A stretch of DNA of 64,000 nt from an uncultured Ruminococcus sp. (GCA_900066355.1 FMEL01000018.1:11539-75538); one strand, 5' to 3'; numbered from the stretch's first letter, positions 9,214 through 18,071 are shown. Program-made: numbers and translations. Notes: generated by a model from the letters alone, not told the origin.

Positions 9214-9348
9214 TTAGGCTGATAACTGTTTTCTTCCTTTTAATCTTCTGGCAGCTAATACTTTACGGCCACCCTTTGTGCTCATACGAGCTCTGAATCC
9301 ATGAACTTTAGCTCTGGATCTTTTCTTTGGCTGAAATGTCATTTTCAT
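9214..9348 (-). CDS. rpmH: 50S ribosomal protein L34
   Basis: The 44-residue product begins MKMTFQPKKRSRAKVHGFR and continues with RMSTKGGRKVLAARR, matching L34 throughout. It is a component of the large ribosomal subunit. The ATG at 9348 follows AGGAGG (9359-9364) and a TATAAT -10 element lies at 9371-9376. It is the first gene leftward of oriC, as in most Firmicutes. Confidence 0.97.
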   Translation of the reverse strand: MKMTFQPKKRSRAKVHGFRARMSTKGGRKVLAARRLKGRKQLSA

Positions 9349-9915
9349 AGGTAAAGCACCTCCTTTATCTATTATACCTTATTCGTAATATTTTCATAGA
9401 ACATCATTTCAATTATATTCATAACACCCCTGTTCGTCAAGCAAAAATCTTAAAAAATTCTACAAAATAAAGCTTTTTTTCAATTCTCAAAAGTACCCAC
9501 ATGCCAATGTGGAAAGTTATGGTTAACGTAAAGTTATCCACCATCTTGTGGATAACTTGTGGATAACTTCATTTTTTCCACTAAATCTATACCCAAAAGA
9601 CGACTTAATTTTACACATAACCCTAAAAAAAGCCTTTATTTTACAATATTTTTTATGTGGACACAGTTATACACAATCCTCATATGCTTTTTTCCACAAC
9701 GTTCAGACTTATGTAAACCTATGGGCATTTATCCACCATTTCCATGTTATACACATGTGGACAACGTGGAAAACTTCTCTGTTTTTCTTTGATTTTCCCC
9801 ACTCAAACCCTTAAATAATCATTGCTAAACAAAAGAATTTATTATAATATATAAACGGATATTTATGTCTTTTGACCTATAATATATACTTTCAAAGAAA
9901 CCGGGAGATAGAAAC
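9349..9915. other. oriC: Chromosomal replication origin region (oriC) with DnaA-box cluster
   Basis: The rpmH-dnaA intergenic region is AT-rich and holds many DnaA boxes. Perfect or TTATNCACA-type boxes lie at 9547-9555 (-), 9558-9566 (-), 9667-9675 (+) and 9747-9755 (+). One-mismatch boxes lie at 9534-9542 (+), 9729-9737 (+) and 9756-9764 (-), the last directly abutting 9747-9755 head to head. Weaker TTTTCCACA-type sites are also present, for example 9690-9698. TATAAT elements at 9843-9848 and 9878-9883 are candidate -10 regions for dnaA. The AT-rich tract and box at the dnaA-dnaN junction may form the second half of a bipartite origin, as in Bacillus subtilis. Confidence 0.93.
9371..9376 (-). 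promoter_or_regulatory. -10 element of the rpmH promoter
   Basis: A perfect TATAAT on the minus strand lies 22 bases before the rpmH start codon, with AGGAGG between. No clear -35 element is visible upstream, so I place only the -10. Confidence 0.55.
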
Positions 9916-11295
9916 ATGGATAAAGTTATTGAAAACTGGGATAAAATTCTGCAGACAGTCAAAGCAGATTATGATGTGGGCGACGTTGCCTTTAATACTT
10001 GGTTAAAACCACTGAAAGTCTACGATGTACGGGATCATGTGATCACGATTCTGGTACCATCAGAGCAGGTTGTTTTAATAAATCTTCTTAATAAAAAGTA
10101 TAAACTTCTTCTTCAGGTTACGATCTGTGAAATAACCGGAATGGAAGAGTGTGAAGTCAAATTTATATCTCCTGACGAGGCCCCTAAAAAAGAAGTTTCT
10201 TCTTATGATAATGCATCCGCATCTACAGCAATGTCTGACATTGACCGCCGCTGCGAAGAAGCTCATCTGAATCCCAAATATATTTTTGATACCTTTATCG
10301 TCGGTAACAACAATAAATTTGCCCAGGCGGCAGCCCTTGCGGTTGCAGAATCTCCGGGAGATACCTACAATCCGCTTTTTATCTACGGAGGCGCCGGACT
10401 TGGCAAGACCCACCTTATGCATTCCATCGCTCATTACATTATTGAGCATGATGAAAACAGTAAGGTTCTGTATGTTACCAGCGAAGAATTTACAAATGAG
10501 CTGATCGAGACGATCCGTAACGGAAATAACTCCGCTATGTCCAAATTCCGCGAAAAATACAGAAATATCGATGTACTTCTTGTCGATGATATCCAGTTTA
10601 TTATAGGAAAGGAATCTACACAGGAAGAATTTTTCCATACTTTCAACAGCCTTCACAGTGCAAAAAAGCAGATCATCATTTCCTCTGATAAACCGCCAAA
10701 AGATATGGAAATCCTCGAGGAACGTTTCCGTTCCAGGTTCGAATGGGGGCTGATTGCAGACATCACACTGCCTGATTATGAGACCCGAATGGCCATTCTT
10801 CACAAAAAAGAAGAAATGGAAGGCTATAACATCAGCGAAGAAGTCATCAAATACATTGCTACGAATATTAAATCCAACATTCGTGAGCTGGAAGGCGCAT
10901 TTAATAAAGTAATGGCAAGTTCGAAGCTCGAAAAGAAAGAAGTTACCCTTGAACTGGCAGAACAGGCACTGAAAGATATCATTTCTCCGAATGAACAGAA
11001 AGTCATCACACCGGATTACATTATTTCCGTTGTTGCCGAACACTATCATGTGACTGTTGCCGACCTCTGCGGAAACAAAAGAAGCTCCAAGATCGTTATG
11101 CCGCGCCAGATTGCAATGTATCTGTGCCGCGATATTATTGATACTTCACTTAAAACAATCGGCAAAAATCTCGGTGACCGTGATCATACCACAGTTATGC
11201 ACGGGATAGAGAAAATTGAAAACGAATTAAAGGTAAATGATAACCTCAGAAACTCGATCGAGACACTTAAGAAAAAAATTAATCCACAGGGTTAA
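9916..11295 (+). CDS. dnaA: Chromosomal replication initiator protein DnaA
   Basis: DnaA is the ATP-dependent initiator that binds DnaA boxes and opens the origin. The 459-residue protein has domain I at the N-terminus (WDKILQTVKADYDVGDVAFNTWLKPL), a short variable linker, the AAA+ domain with Walker A GGAGLGKTH near residue 158, Walker B VLLVDDIQFI and the sensor/arginine region RFRSRFEWGL. The C-terminal helix-turn-helix carries the DnaA signature (GNLGDRDHTTVMHGIEKIE-type motif). It starts at ATG 9916 after GGGAGA. Boxes upstream and downstream suggest autoregulation. Confidence 0.98.
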   Translation: MDKVIENWDKILQTVKADYDVGDVAFNTWLKPLKVYDVRDHVITILVPSEQVVLINLLNKKYKLLLQVTICEITGMEECEVKFISPDEAPKKEVSSYDNASASTAMSDIDRRCEEAHLNPKYIFDTFIVGNNNKFAQAAALAVAESPGDTYNPLFIYGGAGLGKTHLMHSIAHYIIEHDENSKVLYVTSEEFTNELIETIRNGNNSAMSKFREKYRNIDVLLVDDIQFIIGKESTQEEFFHTFNSLHSAKKQIIISSDKPPKDMEILEERFRSRFEWGLIADITLPDYETRMAILHKKEEMEGYNISEEVIKYIATNIKSNIRELEGAFNKVMASSKLEKKEVTLELAEQALKDIISPNEQKVITPDYIISVVAEHYHVTVADLCGNKRSSKIVMPRQIAMYLCRDIIDTSLKTIGKNLGDRDHTTVMHGIEKIENELKVNDNLRNSIETLKKKINPQG

Positions 11296-11487
11296 ATGAC
11301 TTTTCCACATACATTTTCAAAGTTTGAAAGTACTTTTACACGAAGTTATACAGTGAAGAAATCCCCGTTTTTCAAGGTTTGAAAGACTTTTTCACATATT
11401 CACACCCCCCTAAGGCGGCTACGGCGGATTTCTTTATATATTTTTATTTATAAAGCAGATTCCGACACAGAAAGGAGTTATACACAC
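11296..11487 (+). promoter_or_regulatory. dnaA-dnaN intergenic region with AT-rich tract and DnaA box
   Basis: This 192-base gap contains TTATACACA at 11478-11486, a DnaA box placed between the AGGAG ribosome site and the dnaN ATG at 11488. It also holds box-like TTATACAGT near 11346 and TTTCCACAT near 11312. An AT-only run around 11434-11453 follows the GC-rich stretch GGCGGCTACGGCGG and is a reasonable DNA-unwinding candidate. The box overlapping translation-initiation sequence could let DnaA affect dnaN expression. Confidence 0.6.
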
Positions 11488-12603
11488 ATGAAAATCATCT
11501 GTTCCAAAAGTAATCTTTTAAAAAGCGTAAATATATCTTTGAAAGCTGTTCCTTCTAAGACTACAATGCCTATTCTCGAATGTATCCTTATGGATGCAAC
11601 AACAAATCAGATTAAATTTACAACCAATGATATGGAACTCGGTATTGAGACAATTGTAGACGGACATATTGAAGAAAAAGGTATGGTTGCTCTTGATGCA
11701 AAAATCTTTTATGAAATCATCCGAAGACTTCCGGATAATGATGTAACCATCACAACTGACAGTAATTATGTTGCAACGATCACCTGTGAAAAAGCGAAGT
11801 TTACCATTCCAGGAAAGGCAGGTGAGGATTTTGCTTATCTTCCTGTTATTGAAAAAGATGAATCCCTTACTTTATCTCAGTTTACTTTGAAAGAGATGAT
11901 CCGTCAGACGATCTTTTCTATTGCAGTGAATGAAAATAACCGTCTGATGACCGGAGAATTGTTCGAAATCAAAGATAACTGTCTGAAAATTATTTCTCTT
12001 GACGGTCACCGTATTTCTATCCGAAAGATGCCTCTTAAGAGAGAATATTCCGACCGTAAGATTGTCGTTCCTGGAAAGACACTCGGTGAAATAAGCAAAA
12101 TTCTGTCCGGTGAGATCGATGACCAGGTAAATATTTATTTTACAAAAAACCACATTTTATTCGAGTTTGACCAGACCATCGTCGTATCCAGACTGATCGA
12201 AGGTGAATATTTCCGTATCGATCAGATGCTTTCCAGTGATTACGATACAAAAGTCAGTGTCAACAAAAAAGAATTTCTTGACTGTATCGACCGTGCAACC
12301 CTGCTTGTAAGAGAAGGTGACAAAAAGCCGATCGTTATTGAGATCACAGATGGCAGCATGGAACTCAAGATTGATTCTGCTATGGGATCCATGAATGAAG
12401 AAATTGATATTGAGAAATCCGGTAAAGACATCGTGATCGGATTCAACCCGAAATTCCTGATCGATGCTTTGAAAGTTATCGACGATGAAGTGATCAACAT
12501 GTATCTGATGAATCCGAAAGCACCATGTTTTATCAGAGATGATGAAGAAAATTACACATATCTGATCCTGCCGGTCAACATCAGCCAGAATCAAAGCAGA
12601 TAA
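11488..12603 (+). CDS. dnaN: DNA polymerase III subunit beta (sliding clamp)
   Basis: DnaN forms the ring-shaped dimer that tethers polymerase III to DNA. The 371-residue protein starts MKIICSKSNLLKSVNISLKAVPSKTTMPILECILM and ends with the family's APCFIRDDEENYTYLILPVNI; three repeated clamp folds are expected at this length. It is preceded by AAAGGAG and follows dnaA in the canonical initiator operon. Confidence 0.98.
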   Translation: MKIICSKSNLLKSVNISLKAVPSKTTMPILECILMDATTNQIKFTTNDMELGIETIVDGHIEEKGMVALDAKIFYEIIRRLPDNDVTITTDSNYVATITCEKAKFTIPGKAGEDFAYLPVIEKDESLTLSQFTLKEMIRQTIFSIAVNENNRLMTGELFEIKDNCLKIISLDGHRISIRKMPLKREYSDRKIVVPGKTLGEISKILSGEIDDQVNIYFTKNHILFEFDQTIVVSRLIEGEYFRIDQMLSSDYDTKVSVNKKEFLDCIDRATLLVREGDKKPIVIEITDGSMELKIDSAMGSMNEEIDIEKSGKDIVIGFNPKFLIDALKVIDDEVINMYLMNPKAPCFIRDDEENYTYLILPVNISQNQSR

Positions 12604-12644
12604 TGTAAGTGTTAATCAGTCAGGATAATAAGAGGTGAATGGAT

Positions 12645-12851
12645 TTGGAAATCAAAATAAGAGATGAATTTATCAAACTTGGACAGGCTTTGAAACTTGC
12701 AGGAGTTGTTGAAGATGGTGTGGAAGCCAAATATGCGATTCAGGATGGTCTGGTTCAGGTAAACGGAGAAGTGGATGAGCGCAGAGGCCGCAAAGTTTAT
12801 GCAGGCGATGTGATCACATATGAAAATCAGGAAATAAAAGTAATCAAATAA
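12645..12851 (+). CDS. S4-domain RNA-binding protein (YaaA/RlbA type)
   Basis: This small S4-fold protein (68 residues) has KLGQALKLAGVVEDGVEAKYAIQDGLVQVNGEVDERRGRKVYAGD, the typical one-domain S4 protein between dnaN and recF in Firmicutes. It probably binds structured RNA, perhaps in ribosome maturation. The TTG at 12645 is preferred because AGAGG lies about 9 bases before it; an in-frame ATG two codons earlier (12639) is only 3 bases from the ribosome site. The recF ATG follows the stop after one base, indicating coupling. Confidence 0.93.
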   Translation: MEIKIRDEFIKLGQALKLAGVVEDGVEAKYAIQDGLVQVNGEVDERRGRKVYAGDVITYENQEIKVIK

Positions 12852-12852
12852 T

Positions 12853-13944
12853 ATGTATATCAAATCGTTAGAGCTTAAAAATTACAGGAATTATCAGAAT
12901 CTGCAGCTTGACTTCGATAAAGGAACCAATATTTTTTACGGAGATAATGCACAGGGAAAGACCAATATTCTGGAGTCGGTGTATCTTTGTGGGACGACAA
13001 AATCTCACAGAGGAAGCAAGGACAAAGAGATCATCCGGTTCGGAGAAGAAGAATCTCACATTCGAATGATGATCCGGAAAGATGAGTTTTCTTACAAAAT
13101 AGATATGCACCTCCGTAAAAATAAGGCGAAAGGCGTTGCAATCAACGGACTGCCGATCAAAAAAGCCAGAGAATTATTCGGTATTGTAAACCTTGTGTTT
13201 TTTTCACCGGAAGACCTGAACATTATAAAAAACGGTCCCGGTGAGAGAAGAAGGTTTATGGATTTGGAATTATGTCAACTTGATCAGATTTATCTGACAG
13301 ATCTTGCCGGGTACAATCATATTGTGAACCAGAGAAACCGTCTTCTGAAGGATCTTTATATGAATCCTTCTCTGAAGGAAACGCTTGATATCTGGGATAT
13401 GCAGATGCTGCAGTATGGCACAAAGATCATCAATAAGCGTAAAGATTTTGTCCGTGATCTGAATCAGGTAATACAGGATATTCACCATAATCTGACCGGA
13501 GGAATCGAACATCTGGAAGTTGTTTATGAGCCGAGTACGGAAGCAGAAGATTTTGAAAATGTTTTGAAGAAAAACAGGGAACGGGATATCCGAATGAAGA
13601 TGACATCCGCGGGACCGCATCGAGATGATCTGAGTTTTGTGGTAAATGGGATCGATATACGAAAATACGGATCCCAGGGACAGCAGCGTACGGCAGCTCT
13701 GTCTTTGAAACTTTCAGAAATCTATCTCGTAAAAGAAAAAATCAAAGATACTCCGATACTTTTGCTGGATGATGTACTTTCAGAGTTGGACAGCAACAGG
13801 CAGACTTACCTTCTGGATTGTATTCATGATATTCAGACACTGATCACCTGTACCGGACTGGATGATTTTGTAAGTAACCAGTTTCATATCAACAAGGTTT
13901 TCAGGGTCATAAAGGGAGAAGTTTATAATCCGGTAAGCAGCTAA
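12853..13944 (+). CDS. recF: DNA replication and repair protein RecF
   Basis: RecF is an SMC-like ATPase that loads RecA at gaps with RecO and RecR. The 363-residue protein has Walker A near its start (GDNAQGKTNILESVYLCGTTKSHR), the GPHRDDLSF motif, the signature-like YGSQGQQRTAALSLKL and Walker B LLLDDVLSELD. It follows the S4 gene after one base. The usual next genes (remB, gyrB) are absent here and a different block follows. Confidence 0.97.
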   Translation: MYIKSLELKNYRNYQNLQLDFDKGTNIFYGDNAQGKTNILESVYLCGTTKSHRGSKDKEIIRFGEEESHIRMMIRKDEFSYKIDMHLRKNKAKGVAINGLPIKKARELFGIVNLVFFSPEDLNIIKNGPGERRRFMDLELCQLDQIYLTDLAGYNHIVNQRNRLLKDLYMNPSLKETLDIWDMQMLQYGTKIINKRKDFVRDLNQVIQDIHHNLTGGIEHLEVVYEPSTEAEDFENVLKKNRERDIRMKMTSAGPHRDDLSFVVNGIDIRKYGSQGQQRTAALSLKLSEIYLVKEKIKDTPILLLDDVLSELDSNRQTYLLDCIHDIQTLITCTGLDDFVSNQFHINKVFRVIKGEVYNPVSS

Positions 13945-13950
13945 AGTATT

Positions 13951-13979
13951 TTGACAAGCAAGTATGCTTATGATACACT
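13951..13979 (+). promoter_or_regulatory. Promoter of the TPR/P-loop gene
   Basis: A perfect -35 TTGACA (13951-13956), a 17-base spacer and TACACT (13974-13979) begin 6 bases after the recF stop. The TTG of the -35 is also the first in-frame start-like codon of the next reading frame. Transcription from here would start near 13986, so translation must begin downstream. Confidence 0.75.
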
Positions 13980-14010
13980 GGTTTTAACTATTGGAAAGTT
14001 GGTGAATACA

Positions 14011-16356
14011 TTGGATAAAGAGGAATTTCGGATCAAACTTGAAGAAATAAATCGCCTTGTAGAAAAGAAAAATTATAAGGATGCCATGGAAGTTGTAGAC
14101 AGTATTGACTGGCGTCGCGTGAAGAATGTCCGTACTTTATGTGTTGTAGGTGAGATTTACGCAGCGAATAAAAGATACGAGGACAGTAAGGAGATCTTTC
14201 TTCTTGCTTATCACAGAGCTCCTATTGGCAAAAATATTTTGTACCGCTTGATCGAAGTATCCCTCAGAATGAAGGATATTCAGGAAGCAGAAGAATTTTA
14301 TGAAGAATTTCTGGAAATTGCCCCTAATGACAGTACCCGGTATATTCTGAATTATAAAATAAGCAAAGAAAAACAGGTTCCGCTTGATCAGCAGATCAGG
14401 ATTCTGGAAGAATACAAAGAAAAAGAATTTACAGAAAGATGGTCCTATGAACTGGCAAAGCTGTATTATCAGAATGGTGATACAGAGAAATGTCTGGATC
14501 TCTGTAATGAGATGGTTCTCTGGTTCAGCGAAGGCAAATATGTCATGAAGGCACTGGATCTTAAGAACCGTATGGGTATGCTGACCGGAGCAGAAAAGGA
14601 AAAATACGACAAGCAGTTTATTCCGAATCTTACAACGGTAGAAGAAGCAGCTGAATTAAATACAGATAAAGACAGTCAGGAAATATCCGAAATCGAAAAA
14701 GCAGAGGATGAAGGTCCGGTTATTGAAAGCGTCCGCATTGATGAACGTGATGTAAACGGAGCAGAAAGCCTTCAGGAAAAAATATCCAAAGGCATCCGTG
14801 ATATTTTCAACGGCAAGAAAAAAGAGGACAGCGAAGAGCTGACTGAGGAAGAATCTGAGACACCGGCAGAAGAAGTGCAGGAAGAAATGATCAAAGATAT
14901 TTCTTCTGAGGAAGAGCCGACGAATGTTCCGGAGCTTGAGCCGGAAGACGCGGTGATCCATGCACCGAAAAATCCGGGACAGTCTGTATTCAGTGATATA
15001 GAAGAACGAATCGAAGAATTTACAGAAGAAGAGATTGAGCATGATCCGGAAGAAGATGCTCAGGAGGTTTCTGAAGAGAAGCAGAATGAGAAAGATGCTG
15101 CACCGGAAAAAGCGACAGAGTTTAAGATGCCGGAGCTTGAGATTCCGGAATCAATGAAGAATTTTGATGTGGATGCTTCTCTTGAGACAGAAATCCCGCA
15201 GGCACCGAATATCTGTCTTCCGGGAATGGATAAAGAAGATTCCGATAAAGAATTTGATTTTAATCTTGAAGATACAATTCTTGCGGCTGCAAGCGAACAG
15301 GGAATTGAGATTCCGAAAGAAACGATTCAGCCGAAAAAACCGGTCAAAGCACTGGAACCGGAAGAAGATCCGGATGATTTTATGACAGAAGAAGATCTTC
15401 AGAGTGCAGAAGATGAGTTTCTGAACGGTCCTGCAGGAAGAAATGCAGATGAGGATGATCTTGCAGAGACAGTTGAAATTCCGGTAAAAGAAGTAAAACA
15501 TTCCAAGAAGGAAAAATCAGCGAAACTTCTTACACAGGAAGAAGAACTGGAGCAGTTCATTGATTCCATTCAGCCGGAAACTAACGCAGAGGACATCATT
15601 CCGCGTGATAAAAAAATGACTGAGGATGAAGAGAAACTGTTTACTTATTTTGCAAAAGTTCCGGGACTGAGAGAACAGATCGTTGAAGCTCTGTATGATG
15701 TACAGATAAATGCATCCGACAAGACCTCAAAAACCGGTAACGTGATCGTCATGGGTGGTCGTGAAACAGGAAAAACACGCCTGATTTCCGGGCTGATTCC
15801 TGCAATCTGTAAAGAACTCAATCTGGAAGCATCCAAGGTTGCATATGTGTTTGCTGATCAGATCAATGATAAGAATATTGCAGAGATTGTGAAGAAGATG
15901 TCCGGTGGTTTCCTTGTTATCGAAAATGCAAATCAGCTCACAAAAGAAACAGTCGAGCAGTTAAATAAAGCAATGGAATTCCGCACAGACGGACTGATCG
16001 TGATCATTGAAGATGAAAAAATCGGTATGCGTAAGCTGATCGCGAGATTCCCGAAATTTACATCTAAGTTTACATCTATGATCAATATTCCGGTATTCAC
16101 CAATGATGAGCTTGTAAACTTTGCAAAAGTGTACACAAGAGAAAACGGATACATGATCGATCAGATGGGTATGCTTGCACTGTACAACCTGATCAGTACA
16201 AGCCAGAAAGAGGATCAGCCTATGAACATCGGTGCGGTCAAAGATATGATCGACAATGCAATTATGAAATCAAAAGGCGGTATCCGTAAACTGATATCCA
16301 AGAAAAAAGTAAATCAGGACGGATATAAAGTACTTTACGAAAAAGATTTTAATTAA
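14011..16356 (+). CDS. TPR / acidic-linker / P-loop ATPase-like protein of unknown function
   Basis: This 781-residue cytoplasmic-looking protein has three parts. Residues 1-220 are helical and repeat-like (NYKDAMEVVDSIDW, RYEDSKEIFLLAYHRAP, DIQEAEEFYEEFLEIAPN), consistent with tetratricopeptide repeats. Residues about 230-545 are a very acidic Glu/Pro-rich, probably disordered linker. The last part has a Walker A (GGRETGKT, about residues 582-589), a Walker-B-like FLVIENA and an AAA-like layout. The TTG at 14011 is chosen because the alternative TTG at 13951 lies inside a promoter. rsmA follows 25 bases later. I do not know its function; the fold suggests a scaffold with a regulated ATPase. 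Confidence 0.82.
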   Translation: MDKEEFRIKLEEINRLVEKKNYKDAMEVVDSIDWRRVKNVRTLCVVGEIYAANKRYEDSKEIFLLAYHRAPIGKNILYRLIEVSLRMKDIQEAEEFYEEFLEIAPNDSTRYILNYKISKEKQVPLDQQIRILEEYKEKEFTERWSYELAKLYYQNGDTEKCLDLCNEMVLWFSEGKYVMKALDLKNRMGMLTGAEKEKYDKQFIPNLTTVEEAAELNTDKDSQEISEIEKAEDEGPVIESVRIDERDVNGAESLQEKISKGIRDIFNGKKKEDSEELTEEESETPAEEVQEEMIKDISSEEEPTNVPELEPEDAVIHAPKNPGQSVFSDIEERIEEFTEEEIEHDPEEDAQEVSEEKQNEKDAAPEKATEFKMPELEIPESMKNFDVDASLETEIPQAPNICLPGMDKEDSDKEFDFNLEDTILAAASEQGIEIPKETIQPKKPVKALEPEEDPDDFMTEEDLQSAEDEFLNGPAGRNADEDDLAETVEIPVKEVKHSKKEKSAKLLTQEEELEQFIDSIQPETNAEDIIPRDKKMTEDEEKLFTYFAKVPGLREQIVEALYDVQINASDKTSKTGNVIVMGGRETGKTRLISGLIPAICKELNLEASKVAYVFADQINDKNIAEIVKKMSGGFLVIENANQLTKETVEQLNKAMEFRTDGLIVIIEDEKIGMRKLIARFPKFTSKFTSMINIPVFTNDELVNFAKVYTRENGYMIDQMGMLALYNLISTSQKEDQPMNIGAVKDMIDNAIMKSKGGIRKLISKKKVNQDGYKVLYEKDFN

Positions 16357-16381
16357 AACAAACATATATCAGGAGGAAATT

Positions 16382-17254
16382 ATGACCAGACCTTATCTCG
16401 GAAATCCCAAATATACCATTGAAGTTCTTCAAAAGTATGGATTTGTTTTCCAGAAAAGGTTTGGTCAGAATTTTCTGATCGATACACATGTTCTGGACAG
16501 AATCATACAGGCTTCTGAAATCACAAAAGATGATTTTGTACTGGAAATCGGACCGGGAATCGGAACGATGACCCAGTATCTTGCTGATTCTGCAAGAGAA
16601 GTAACTGCTGTAGAGATTGACGATGCACTGATTCCGATTCTGAAAGATACTTTGAAAGAATGGGATAATGTCAATGTGATCCACGGAGATATATTAAAGA
16701 CCGATATTCGTAAGATCGCAGACGAGAAGAATCAGGGACGTCCGATCAAAGTTGTGGCAAACCTGCCGTATTACATTACGACACCGATCATTATGGGATT
16801 GTTTGAAAGTCATGTTCCGGTAGATTCTATCACAGTAATGGTTCAGAAAGAAGTTGCAGATCGTATGCAGACCGGACCGGGATCCAAAGATTACGGAGCT
16901 TTATCACTGGCAGTCCAGTATTATGCGAAACCGGAAATCGTGGCAAACGTTCCGCCGAACTGTTTCATGCCGAGACCGAAGGTCGGAAGTGCAGTGATCA
17001 GGCTGACACGACATCAGAATCCGCCTGTTACGGCAAAGGATGAAAAGCTGATGTTTCGTATCATCCGCGCTTCTTTTAACCAAAGGAGAAAGACACTCGC
17101 AAACGGCCTTAAGAATTCGCAGGAACTGAATTATACAAAAGAGCAGGTAGAAGCGGCAATCAGCGAGTGTGGACTTCCGTTAAATATTCGTGGAGAGACA
17201 CTGACACTGGAGCAGTTTGCAAAACTGTCCGATATTTTTTCCGACATGAAATAA
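16382..17254 (+). CDS. rsmA: 16S rRNA (adenine1518/1519-N6)-dimethyltransferase RsmA (KsgA)
   Basis: RsmA dimethylates two adjacent adenines near the 3-prime end of 16S rRNA late in 30S assembly. The 290-residue protein has KRFGQNFLIDTHVLDRI, the SAM loop VLEIGPGIGTMTQYL, the catalytic NLPYYITTPI motif, and the C-terminal FNQRRKTLANGLKN and LNIRGETLTLEQFAKLSD segments. AGGAGG precedes the ATG. A strong terminator follows. Loss of the enzyme classically gives kasugamycin resistance. Confidence 0.97.
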   Translation: MTRPYLGNPKYTIEVLQKYGFVFQKRFGQNFLIDTHVLDRIIQASEITKDDFVLEIGPGIGTMTQYLADSAREVTAVEIDDALIPILKDTLKEWDNVNVIHGDILKTDIRKIADEKNQGRPIKVVANLPYYITTPIIMGLFESHVPVDSITVMVQKEVADRMQTGPGSKDYGALSLAVQYYAKPEIVANVPPNCFMPRPKVGSAVIRLTRHQNPPVTAKDEKLMFRIIRASFNQRRKTLANGLKNSQELNYTKEQVEAAISECGLPLNIRGETLTLEQFAKLSDIFSDMK

Positions 17255-17277
17255 AATAATAAACAAGAGATAAATAA

Positions 17278-17334
17278 AAATAACTATAAAGGGCATCCGG
17301 TGGCTGGTCGGATGCCCTTTATAGTTATTTTATT
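17278..17334 (+). terminator. Strong terminator after rsmA
   Basis: A perfect 22-bp stem (17278-17299 with 17309-17330) encloses a 9-base loop; its upper half is GC-rich (GGGCATCCG) and its base is AT-rich. Because A-rich bases precede the stem and T-rich bases follow it, it could act in both directions. Confidence 0.9.
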
Positions 17335-17379
17335 TAATTTAAAAGGAAGGAGAGTTGATTACCTTTCAGTAATCAACAT

Positions 17380-17511
17380 ATGAAAAAGAAAATTTATAAA
17401 AATAATGTTGGCTGTATTATTTTTATGGTCTTAGTATATTCGGAAATTATGATGGAATCGTGTTTAAGTTATGAAAAAACGGTGAACGATTGTCGAAGCT
17501 TTTATGAATGA
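17380..17511 (+). CDS. Candidate small membrane-associated peptide (43 residues)
   Basis: The ATG at 17380 opens a 43-codon frame (MKKKIYKNNVGCIIFMVLVYSEIMM..., stop at 17509-17511) with a basic start and one hydrophobic stretch, like a short membrane peptide or leaderless signal segment. A purine-rich AGGAAGGAGA lies 26 bases upstream. The intervening 24 bases form a perfect 9-bp hairpin (17354-17362 with 17369-17377) that would bring the site next to the ATG. There is no homology I recognise; it may be chance. Confidence 0.35.
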   Translation: MKKKIYKNNVGCIIFMVLVYSEIMMESCLSYEKTVNDCRSFYE

Positions 17512-17561
17512 GCGTGGAAAAAAAGTGAAAAAGAATTTTACAGCAATGAGAAAAAGTGTGC

Positions 17562-17567
17562 TATAAT
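17562..17567 (+). promoter_or_regulatory. Extended -10 promoter of the small secreted protein gene
   Basis: TGCTATAAT, a TGn-extended perfect -10 element, lies about 45 bases before the start codon at 17613. The nearest -35-like sequence is TTTACA at 17537-17542, 19 bases upstream, so the extended -10 is probably the main determinant. Confidence 0.65.
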
Positions 17568-17612
17568 GCAGAGCGTACCAAAAAAGGACAGTTGATTCAG
17601 GAGGTAATTAAA

Positions 17613-18071
17613 ATGAAAATAAACAAATTAAGCGCAATTATTCTTGCAGGAGCTCTTACATGTACGACACCGGCAATGGTGTATGCAGATACAACATCTG
17701 ATGCAGTAGACCAGGCGGTATCCGTACTGGAGAACAGTGGAGTAGATGATCTTCTTTCTGATCCGGATAAAGTAGTCGACATTATCGTTGCTGCAAAAGA
17801 TGCAATCGGACAGGTTGATGTATCCGATGAAGAAATCAGCAGTGCTATTGATGTGGCAGCAAGCGGACTTGGTATTTCACTTACTGATTCTGAGAAATCT
17901 ACACTGGTTCAATTATACAACAAATTCAAAAATATGAATCTTGACGAAAATGAGCTGAGAACCCAGATCACAAAGGTATATGATAAGCTCGAAAGCCTTG
18001 GAATTACGAAAGATGATGTCAAGGGTGTTATCGGAAAACTCATCGACATTGCAAAAAGCCTGCTTAACTAA
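17613..18071 (+). CDS. Small secreted helical protein
   Basis: The 152-residue protein has a clear signal peptide (MKINKLSAIILAGALTCTTPAMVYA) with a likely cleavage after VYA, then about 125 mostly helical, acidic residues including ISLTDSEKSTLVQLYNKFKNMN. The last part resembles the C-terminal half of secreted DUF1002-type proteins of Clostridia, though this is only a visual similarity. The ATG at 17613 follows AGGAGG; the longer upstream reading lacks a ribosome site. It stands alone, with its own promoter. Confidence 0.85.
   Translation: MKINKLSAIILAGALTCTTPAMVYADTTSDAVDQAVSVLENSGVDDLLSDPDKVVDIIVAAKDAIGQVDVSDEEISSAIDVAASGLGISLTDSEKSTLVQLYNKFKNMNLDENELRTQITKVYDKLESLGITKDDVKGVIGKLIDIAKSLLN

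Noticed and set aside
10075..11049. Long minus-strand open frame inside dnaA
   Set aside because: It is a shadow of dnaA in another frame, with no ribosome site and no recognisable protein.
17278..17334. 22-bp palindrome considered as a MITE
   Set aside because: Position directly after rsmA, GC-rich top and T-rich flank fit a terminator better.
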